From Dokdonella sp041395345 (GTDB lineage: Bacteria; Pseudomonadota; Gammaproteobacteria; Xanthomonadales; Rhodanobacteraceae), in NCBI RefSeq assembly GCF_041395345.1, contig NZ_JAWLAR010000004.1, positions 1-64,000 of the forward strand: a stretch of 64,000 bases of DNA, written 5' to 3'. The first letter of the stretch is position 1, and each line of letters starts with the position of its first letter. Under the pieces are notes generated by a model. That model searched no databases and had not been told where the DNA came from. It worked only from the letters and a program-made list of their open reading frames with translations. The translations under genes were made by a program, and so were the position numbers. Positions 17,604 to 24,845 of the stretch are shown here, piece after piece.

Positions 17604-17872
17604 ACCAACAGGAAACGCGCAACCTGCTCGCACTTTCCCATCGTCTCGGCACAACGCCCAGGCGGGTTCTGATCGCGGCCGCGAGAATGACCGAGCAGCC
17701 CGAACTGGATTTGCCGGAAAGCCTGCGCCGGCTACGCAGTGCCGGCGTCCAGGGCAATGCCAGCATCGACGCTTGCGAGAGGCTGATGCTGACGCCGATC
17801 GACAGCTATGCCCGCGATGCACTCGGCACGGCTCTGTTCGCGCTTTGGCAGGGTTCCGGGCAGACGGACTGA
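17600..17872 (+). CDS. Small hypothetical protein coupled to the ABC exporter
   Basis: A 90-aa soluble protein (starts MNQQETRNLL) with no recognised domain, largely helical and charged, with no signal peptide or membrane segment. Its reality rests on tight coupling: its ATG overlaps the ATPase stop (ATGA) and its stop overlaps the next start (TGATG). The position between the exporter ATPase and the large transferase suggests an accessory role in assembly or export; that is inference. The frame is open upstream only inside the ATPase gene. Confidence 0.6.
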   Translation: MNQQETRNLLALSHRLGTTPRRVLIAAARMTEQPELDLPESLRRLRSAGVQGNASIDACERLMLTPIDSYARDALGTALFALWQGSGQTD

Positions 17873-20493
17873 TGCGCGGCGCGGCCCTGATTGTGCTGGC
17901 GTGGAACAAGTGGGAACTGACCCGACGCTGCCTCGATACCCTGCTCGAGAGCGACCTTCAGCAGGCCGAAATCATCGTCGTCGACAACGGATCCGAGGAT
18001 GAGACCGTGCTCGCCCTGGACTCGTATTCGGATGAAGTCCGGATCGTGCGTCTGCCCGAAAACCTCGGATTCGTACGCGGCATGAATGCAGGAATCGATG
18101 CGGCGCGCAGCGAAGATGACGTCGTCCTCCTCAACAATGACCTCGTCATTACCCAGCATGACTGGCTGAATCGGCTGCGCGATGCCGCGTATGCGTCCGC
18201 GGAGAACGGCATCGTCGGCTGCCGGATGCTCGGTGCCGAACCGGAAAACCTGCTGTTCCACCTGGGCGGCTTCATCGAGCCGGATCGGCTTTGGGGACAG
18301 CAGACCGAATCCGGCCAGCAGGAAACGGATGTCGGCCAGTTCCCGCGCACGCGTCGCGCCCAATGCGTCGCCTTCGCACTGGCCTACATCCGTCGTGATT
18401 GCCTGCAACGCATTGGAACCCTGGACGAGATTTTTCACAGTTATTACGAGGACACCGATTACTGCCTGCGCGCAGCGGAACAGGGCATCGCCAGTGTCGT
18501 TGCAGGTGCCGTCACCTTGCGCCACGACCAGCATGGATCGACCCGGGACGATGGCGGGTTCCGCGAACGCCTGTGGAAACAGAGCCGCGAGAGCTTCGCC
18601 GCACGCTGGCGGGATCGACTCACTGACCGCTATCGCGGCACCGTGCTCTGGCAAGGCCTGACCCGATTCCCGCACGCCTACGCACAACTGACCCATGGCC
18701 TGCTCTGGCGACTCGATGCACGCTGCATGCGCATGGCTTTTGCCGAAACCGCTCCCGAGCTGCTCGACGGCGGCGATTTTCGCCTTGAGCTGGCGGCCGA
18801 GCGAAGCCTGCCACCCTTGCCCGAAGTGGCCCTGGTATGCGCCCCGGGGCAGATGCTGGCGGCGGCACGCGGACAGTTCCGTGTTGCACTCGGCTATTGC
18901 GAATGGCAGCAGCCGCCTGCTTCCTGGGTCGAGCACAGCAAAGGGTTCGACCTGCTGCTGGTACCCGACGCATTCCAGGCCGGCGCATATCGCGATGCCG
19001 GGGTCAGGACTCCGATTGAAATCGTGCCGCTCGGTATCGACCGTGAGTACTGCCATCCGGACGTGCCTCGACAACGCGGACCGCGCGAGCGATTCGTTTT
19101 CCTGTGCGTGGCGGAAGAGTTGCAGCGTGACGCTCCGGGCCAGGTCATCGCAGCGTTTCGCAACAGCTTCAATGCGAAGGATCCGGTCGAACTGGTCGTC
19201 TACGTATGCCCAGGCCACGATGAAAGCGTTATTCGCGATGCGCTGGAGCCGTTGGTGAAGGCACCGGGCAAGGCGCGTGTCCGGCTGTTGGCAGGCTGGG
19301 GATTTCCAGCCTACGAACGTGCGCAATTGATGATGTCCGCCGATGCCTACGTCAGCGCACGGCGCGGAGCGGGCTGGGATCCCTTTGCACGCGAAGCGAT
19401 CGCCTGCGGGCGCATCCTGGTCGCCCCGGCCTACGGCAGCCAGCGTGAACTGGTGCGCGAATGGGGGCATGCAGTGGAGCAGGAAGGCTACTCCGAGGAT
19501 CCTGCGCAGCCGGGTTGCCTGTGGAGCGAATCCGACCGTGAATCACTGGCCTGGAACATGCGGGAAGTGTATGGGCGCCAGGAAGAACTGGGCAGCCTGG
19601 CCCTGTCCAATGCATCACGGTTTGCTTCGGCCCACAACCTCGATCTGAGCGCGGATCTGCTGGTCCGGAAACTCGAGAGCGGTTCGACCCTGAAACCCGC
19701 GGCAGCCCTGGTTGCGCCACACCAACCGCGCACGCTTGATCTGACAGGATCAGGCCAGATTGTCGTGCTCGGCATGCACCGCTCGGGGACCTCGAGCGTC
19801 GGCGGCATCCTCAATTTGCTTGGCGCCTGGCCCGGGCCCGACGAACTGCTGTTGCGCGGCGAGGACAATCCGCGCGGTCACTACGAGCACGGCGAACTGC
19901 ACATGGCCTGCCTGCGCCGCCTGCAGGCTGCCGGTGGCGACTGGAAGCAGCCGCCCGTGAACGATCCGCCCGTCGCCGCCGTGGATGCGTTCCGGGCGGA
20001 GTCGGCGGCCGTTCTCGAAACCCTGGAGCCAAGACGACCGTGGTTCATCAAGGAACCGAGGCTCTGCCTGCTCGTTCGCGAACTGCTTCCCTTGCTGACC
20101 CGACCGGTGTTTGTCCACGTGGTTCGCGATCCGCGCGAAGTGGCCGACTCGCTGCGGCGGCGCGACAACATGCCGGCAATCGACGCGCTTGCCTTGTGGG
20201 AGCGCTATACGCGCGCGGCGTTTGCCGCAAGCTTCGGATGGCACCGCCTGATCATCGATTACAACGCGTTGCTCGAGGATCCGCTGGAATCCACGCGGGC
20301 GCTGCTCGACGATCTTGAGGCGGCCGGCATCGAGGGCTTGCGCATGCCTGCGGCCGAGACGATTCGCAACTGGATCGAACCCGAGCGCACACGTCAGCCT
20401 GTCGAAGGCATCACCCTGGACGACTCGCAGTCCGAGCTGCTGGCGAGCATCAGGGACCGCAGCATCCTCGAAAGCGCAGCGGCCGAATGCTGA
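17872..20493 (+). CDS. Trimodular glycosyltransferase GT2 - GT-B-like - sulfotransferase
   Basis: An 873-aa soluble fusion. Residues 1-230 are a GT2 domain: IIVVDNGSEDE, NLGFVRGMNAG, the metal-binding LLNNDL, and the YYEDTDYC acceptor block. Residues of about 290-610 look like a GT-B or GT4-type domain (FVFLCVAEELQRDAPG, then a DPFAREAIACGRILVAP donor loop). Residues of about 628-860 are a sulfotransferase: a PAPS 5'-phosphosulfate loop GMHRSGTS and a 3'-phosphate block HVVRDPREVADSLRRR. It could add two sugars and sulfate one of them. The start is ATG 17872 (overlapping the previous stop); the frame is open earlier, but only inside neighbouring genes. Domain limits are approximate. Confidence 0.82.
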   Translation: MRGAALIVLAWNKWELTRRCLDTLLESDLQQAEIIVVDNGSEDETVLALDSYSDEVRIVRLPENLGFVRGMNAGIDAARSEDDVVLLNNDLVITQHDWLNRLRDAAYASAENGIVGCRMLGAEPENLLFHLGGFIEPDRLWGQQTESGQQETDVGQFPRTRRAQCVAFALAYIRRDCLQRIGTLDEIFHSYYEDTDYCLRAAEQGIASVVAGAVTLRHDQHGSTRDDGGFRERLWKQSRESFAARWRDRLTDRYRGTVLWQGLTRFPHAYAQLTHGLLWRLDARCMRMAFAETAPELLDGGDFRLELAAERSLPPLPEVALVCAPGQMLAAARGQFRVALGYCEWQQPPASWVEHSKGFDLLLVPDAFQAGAYRDAGVRTPIEIVPLGIDREYCHPDVPRQRGPRERFVFLCVAEELQRDAPGQVIAAFRNSFNAKDPVELVVYVCPGHDESVIRDALEPLVKAPGKARVRLLAGWGFPAYERAQLMMSADAYVSARRGAGWDPFAREAIACGRILVAPAYGSQRELVREWGHAVEQEGYSEDPAQPGCLWSESDRESLAWNMREVYGRQEELGSLALSNASRFASAHNLDLSADLLVRKLESGSTLKPAAALVAPHQPRTLDLTGSGQIVVLGMHRSGTSSVGGILNLLGAWPGPDELLLRGEDNPRGHYEHGELHMACLRRLQAAGGDWKQPPVNDPPVAAVDAFRAESAAVLETLEPRRPWFIKEPRLCLLVRELLPLLTRPVFVHVVRDPREVADSLRRRDNMPAIDALALWERYTRAAFAASFGWHRLIIDYNALLEDPLESTRALLDDLEAAGIEGLRMPAAETIRNWIEPERTRQPVEGITLDDSQSELLASIRDRSILESAAAEC

Positions 20494-20610
20494 TCATGCC
20501 GAGTGGGTCTCGCATCGATTCACGCATCCGCACGGATCGGCGACCTTGCAACCAGACGCCGAGGCGTGCGTAATCGCGCGTCCACGCCCATCCTGAATTC
20601 ACGTTTCCGA

Positions 20611-22155
20611 ATGCATTCCTCCGCTGACCGCCACGCCGCAGAAGCAACCTGGGACGGACATCTGCTTGCCTTGCAGGCGTCCGCCGCGTGTCGTCTCGAC
20701 ATTCGCCTCGATGGATCGCGCTTTGTCGAGCTGCAGGCCGATGCGAACGGCCGCGCCAGTCTGGCCATGCCGTTTTCACCCTCGGGCAATGACATCATTT
20801 CCGTCCAGATGGACCTGCCCGGGACGACGGACGACGAACCCATGCAGGCGTTCCGGATCGAGTTCGACAAGGCTGGCCTGCTGCCGGCCACGGACCGATA
20901 TTCCGCGACGCTGGCGCCGGCAGGCAACCCATTGCCCGTTGCCGAACGGCCGTTGGAGCCCGAGGTGGCGATCATCGTGCCAGTCTACAACGCAGCCGCG
21001 GAGGTCAGGCGATGCCTCGATTCCGTACTGGCAAGCAGCAGCGGCCGGTGCCGGCTGATCGTGATCGATGACGCCAGTACCGACCCGGAAATCACGCCAC
21101 TGCTGGCGGGCTATCGCGGAATCGACGGCGTGGATATCCTGGCCAATCCGGCCAACCTCGGGTTCACGGCCACGGTCAATCGAGGCATGTCCCTGGCTGG
21201 CGAGGCTGATGTCGTCCTGCTCAATGCCGACACTGAAGTGGCCGGCCCATGGCTGACCGGATTGCGCCATGCCGTGCATTCGGCCCCGGATATCGCCACT
21301 GCAACAGCGGTGTCCGACAACGCCGGCGCGTTTTCGGTACCCGAGCTTGAACACGAAAATCCATTTCCGCCGCAATGGACATTCGCGCAAACCGCACGCG
21401 CGCACTGGCAGGCCGCCGGCCACGTGTACCCGGAATTGCCCACCGGCAATGGATTCTGCATGTACATCCGGCGCAGCATCCTTGATGAGATCGGACTGTT
21501 CGACGTCGATGCTTTTCCGCAAGGCTATGGCGAGGAGAACGATTTCTGCCAGCGGGCCTGTGCGGCCGGCTATCGGCATGTGATTGCCGGCACCGTTCTT
21601 GTGCGCCATGCACGCAGCCAGAGTTTCGGTGCGGAACGGCGCGAAGCGTTGGGCAAGGCCGGCATGCAGGTGTTGCGCGAACGCTGGCCCGACTACGAAT
21701 CGGATGTCGGCAGGCAATTGTTTTCCTACGAACGTCGCGTGCTCGATTGGCGCGTGCGCCGAATCCACGCGCTGGCCGCAAGCCATGTGCCGAAGCCGCG
21801 ACTGCTGCGATACTGTTCGCTGGCAGACTCGGCAGTTTCGCCCGATTACGATACCCGCATGCTGGAAATGAATGGCAAGCTGCTCTGCCTCGATGGCGAA
21901 AAGGTTCGATGCCGGGCGGCGGCTGGCCAGCCGGAAAACATGGATCAGACGGTTTCGTGCTTGCTGGTGGACCATGCCATCGAGCTTGTCGAACTTGAGC
22001 AGGGCATGGATCCCCGCTTGAGCGAAACACTGCAAGTGCAGGCCGATCGCCTCGGCATTCCAATGCTGTCACTGGCGATCGGCGAAACAGCGACATTCGC
22101 GCAGCGCGAGGCGGCGCGCCACTCAATGAACCGCTTCAAGAGAATGACCCGATGA
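20611..22155 (+). CDS. GT2 family glycosyltransferase
   Basis: A 514-aa soluble glycosyltransferase. A poorly conserved N-terminal region of about 110 residues is followed by a GT2 domain: VAIIVPVYN, IVIDDAST, ANLGFTATVNRG, the DxD-like LLNADTE and the GYGEENDFCQRA block. The remaining 170 or so residues have no domain I recognise. The start is uncertain: ATG 20611 is chosen, and an in-frame GTG at 20503 directly after the fusion gene is an alternative; neither has a good ribosome-binding site. The stop overlaps the dehydratase start (ATGA). It probably extends the same glycan. Confidence 0.82.
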   Translation: MHSSADRHAAEATWDGHLLALQASAACRLDIRLDGSRFVELQADANGRASLAMPFSPSGNDIISVQMDLPGTTDDEPMQAFRIEFDKAGLLPATDRYSATLAPAGNPLPVAERPLEPEVAIIVPVYNAAAEVRRCLDSVLASSSGRCRLIVIDDASTDPEITPLLAGYRGIDGVDILANPANLGFTATVNRGMSLAGEADVVLLNADTEVAGPWLTGLRHAVHSAPDIATATAVSDNAGAFSVPELEHENPFPPQWTFAQTARAHWQAAGHVYPELPTGNGFCMYIRRSILDEIGLFDVDAFPQGYGEENDFCQRACAAGYRHVIAGTVLVRHARSQSFGAERREALGKAGMQVLRERWPDYESDVGRQLFSYERRVLDWRVRRIHALAASHVPKPRLLRYCSLADSAVSPDYDTRMLEMNGKLLCLDGEKVRCRAAAGQPENMDQTVSCLLVDHAIELVELEQGMDPRLSETLQVQADRLGIPMLSLAIGETATFAQREAARHSMNRFKRMTR

Positions 22156-23198
22156 AACGACGTTACTCGCGCGCACTCATAACCGGCGTGGGCGGCCAGG
22201 ATGGCGCCTGGCTGGCTGCGCAGTTGCTGCGGGAAGGAATATTCGTTACCGGTACGCACCGCCCTTCCAGCCCGGCAGGCAACTGGCGACTGGACGAGCT
22301 CGGAATTTCTGCACATTCCGGTCTGGACCTGCGCCCGCTTGATCTTCGCGATGCATCGGCCTGCCGAACCATTGTCGCGGAGGTCGCACCACAGGCGATT
22401 TTCCATCTCGCCGGACAATCCCGGGTTGCCGATTCCTTTCGCGATCCACTGGGAAGCGTGCAGGCCAATGGCGTCGGCGCATTGAACCTGCTTGAAGCCA
22501 TGCGCCGGGACGCGCCCGACGCGCATTTCGTGCTGGCCTCCAGCGCGGAGATTTTCGGCAACCCCGGTACCGCGCCGCAGAACGAAAAGACACCGACTGT
22601 CGCCACCTCGCCCTATGGCCTGTCCAAGCTGCTGGCGCATTCTTCGATGAACAGTTGGCGGGCCAGTTTCGGTCTGGCCGCCAGCAGTGCCATTCTGTTC
22701 AACCATGAATCCGAGCTGCGCGACTCCGCATTCGTCACGCGCAAGATCACGCGCGCGGTGGCACGCATCTCTCTCGGACTCGAGCAGGAACTCGCGCTCG
22801 GCAACCTGGACGCGCGACGTGACTTTGGCTATGCCCCGGAATACATGTCTGCGCTGGCAAACATGGCCGATCGCGAATCGGGTGACGACTACGTCCTCGC
22901 AACCGGGCATGCGGCCAGCGTGCGCGAATTCGCCAACTCGGCCTTCGCATCGGCCGGAATCACCCTGCAGTGGTCGGGGGACGGCAAGCACGAGTCGGCG
23001 ATTGACGCGAGTACGGGGAAACAAAGGGTCGTCGTCGATTCGAGTCTGTTCCGCCCCGTCGATGCAGCCCTGCTGGTTGGCAACTCGGCAAAGGCGCGCA
23101 AGCGACTTGGCTTCAAGCCCAGGGTCGAACTGGATGAGCTGACCCGACGCATGGTCGAAGCCGATATCGAGCGCGAACGCAAAGGAACAAGCAACTAG
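22152..23198 (+). CDS. GDP-mannose 4,6-dehydratase-like NAD(P)-dependent SDR enzyme
   Basis: A 348-aa extended short-chain dehydrogenase. The Rossmann loop is GVGGQDG near residue 12, the catalytic region has Ser in ASSAEIFG and the YGLSK pair (Tyr-x3-Lys), and the substrate block NHESELRDSAFVTRKI is the hallmark of GDP-mannose 4,6-dehydratases. In most Gmd enzymes that block reads NHESP, so the Glu in place of Pro is a variation. It probably makes GDP-4-keto-6-deoxymannose for rhamnose- or fucose-type sugars of the glycan. No fcl or rmd partner is in the window. Confidence 0.8.
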   Translation: MKRRYSRALITGVGGQDGAWLAAQLLREGIFVTGTHRPSSPAGNWRLDELGISAHSGLDLRPLDLRDASACRTIVAEVAPQAIFHLAGQSRVADSFRDPLGSVQANGVGALNLLEAMRRDAPDAHFVLASSAEIFGNPGTAPQNEKTPTVATSPYGLSKLLAHSSMNSWRASFGLAASSAILFNHESELRDSAFVTRKITRAVARISLGLEQELALGNLDARRDFGYAPEYMSALANMADRESGDDYVLATGHAASVREFANSAFASAGITLQWSGDGKHESAIDASTGKQRVVVDSSLFRPVDAALLVGNSAKARKRLGFKPRVELDELTRRMVEADIERERKGTSN

Positions 23199-24346
23199 TG
23201 CGCGTCATATTCAATGTCGACGCCATCAGCGCCCCGCTGACAGGTATCGGTCGCTACGCGCTCGAGCTCGCCAATGGGCTGGCCCGCCATGATGCGGTCG
23301 AGGAGTTGCGCCTTTACTCGGCCGTGCGCTGGGTCGACGACCCTGCAGAAGCGCTTTCCTCCAACAGGATTTTCGCCAGCCTGCGCCAGAACCTGCCGTT
23401 CAAGACGCGCGCCCTGGAAGTCTATTCGCAGATGCGCAACCTGCTGTTCCGCGCGCATACGCGCAAGCTCCAGGGCTATCTGCTGCACACACCCAACTAC
23501 ATCCTGATGCCATTCGAGGGCCCGGCCGTCACTACCGTGCACGACCTTTCGGCATTCAACTACCCGGAGACGCATCCGCCCGAGCGCGTACGCTTTCTTG
23601 AACGCCATTTGCCACGCACACTCGCTCGCGCTGACCGCGTTCTGACCGATTCGCAATTCATTGCCGATGAAGTCCATGAAAAACTGGGCGTGCCACGCGA
23701 GAAACTGCGCGTGGTCGCACTCGGCGTCGACGGCCGCTACCGGCCGCACGAGGCCAGCGAACTGGCCGAGGCCATGGACCGCCATCAACTGGTTGCCGGT
23801 GCTTATCTGCTGGTGGTTGCCACTCAGGAACCGCGCAAGAATCTCGTCCGCCTGGCTCGCGCCTATGCGCGGCTGCCAAATGCCACGCGCGCGCGCCACC
23901 CCCTCATCATCGTTGGCGCACGCGGCTGGCTCAGCGCCGATCTGGAACGCGCCCTGGCACCACTCGAAGCCAGCGGTGCCGCGCGCCGACTGGGTTACGT
24001 CAGCGAGGACGATCTGCCGCTGGTCTACGCAGGGGCGAGGGCGTTCGCGTTTCCATCGATCTACGAGGGTTTCGGCCTGCCCGTACTCGAAGCAATGGCA
24101 AGCGGCATCCCTGTACTTACTTCGAACGTTTCCTCGTTGCCGGAAGTGTGCGCGGACATCGCACTCTGCATAAACCCGCTGGATGAGCTCGAAATGTGCA
24201 GCGGGATCGAACGTCTGCTCGGCGATGAGGAATGGCGCGCAACCACAATCCGGCTCGGCCTCGAACTGGCTGCCCGGTATCCATGGTCCCGGTGCGTCGA
24301 TGAAACCGTTTCGGTCTATCGCGAGTTGACCGGCGAGCAACGCTGA
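23198..24346 (+). CDS. GT4 family glycosyltransferase
   Basis: A 382-aa GT-B glycosyltransferase like the mannosyltransferases found beside gmd genes. The N-terminal domain has DAISAPLTGIGRYALEL and the C-terminal donor domain has VVATQEPRKN and FPSIYEGFGLPVLEAMASGIPV with the paired Glu. Translation starts at GTG 23198, whose first base is the last base of the upstream TAG stop. It is the last gene of the rightward polysaccharide operon, followed by about 500 bp without a gene. A GDP-linked deoxyhexose or mannose donor is likely from context only. Confidence 0.87.
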   Translation: MRVIFNVDAISAPLTGIGRYALELANGLARHDAVEELRLYSAVRWVDDPAEALSSNRIFASLRQNLPFKTRALEVYSQMRNLLFRAHTRKLQGYLLHTPNYILMPFEGPAVTTVHDLSAFNYPETHPPERVRFLERHLPRTLARADRVLTDSQFIADEVHEKLGVPREKLRVVALGVDGRYRPHEASELAEAMDRHQLVAGAYLLVVATQEPRKNLVRLARAYARLPNATRARHPLIIVGARGWLSADLERALAPLEASGAARRLGYVSEDDLPLVYAGARAFAFPSIYEGFGLPVLEAMASGIPVLTSNVSSLPEVCADIALCINPLDELEMCSGIERLLGDEEWRATTIRLGLELAARYPWSRCVDETVSVYRELTGEQR

Positions 24347-24686
24347 GTTGCAGGCCATGCCGACGACACCCACCGGCGCGATCGCGCGGAGCATCCGCAG
24401 TTCCGGGCGCGATAGGGACTCGTTCCAGACGCGCCCTGCAGACCACTCAAATGAAACTCGATCGGTGCTGCCTCGGGACTTTCCTGCGGCCGCCTGTTCC
24501 GGATCCGCAACAATTCGGACTTCCAGTTGTTGCCACTGGCGCCAACGAACAAGGGACTGAAGTCGCTCCTCGTCCTGCTTTCGCACGGCCTTTCCGATAT
24601 CCCCCAATCGCCTCCTCTTGGGACTTCGTTCCGGCCGGCTGACGATCGCGAAGCTCGAACATTCACAAAGCCGGATCGCGTCCGTT

Positions 24687-24715
24687 TTGTTCCGCCCCTG
24701 TTGTCGCACTATAGT
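24687..24715 (+). promoter_or_regulatory. Candidate sigma-70 promoter for the multiheme cytochrome
   Basis: TTGTTC at 24687-24692 and TATAGT at 24710-24715 are separated by exactly 17 nt, with five and four of the six consensus -35 and -10 bases by eye. They lie 131 bp before the cytochrome start, in a stretch (24347-24845) where I see no gene. This is the only good promoter match in that gap. Confidence 0.5.
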
Positions 24716-24845
24716 GCCGCACCGCCACGCCGCCGTGTCGGATCCGCGCAGGCGCGGACTGGCTGCGAAACTGGCACCTCTCCTGCAGGAGCCCGTAGTG
24801 CGCCGACGGAGAGTCTGCGTGCCCGAACCCAGCCAGGCAGAAACG

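Noticed and set aside
17806..19470. 554-aa open frame on the minus strand inside the transferase fusion
   Set aside because: Antisense shadow of high-GC coding sequence; composition is not protein-like and the plus strand has clear domain motifs.
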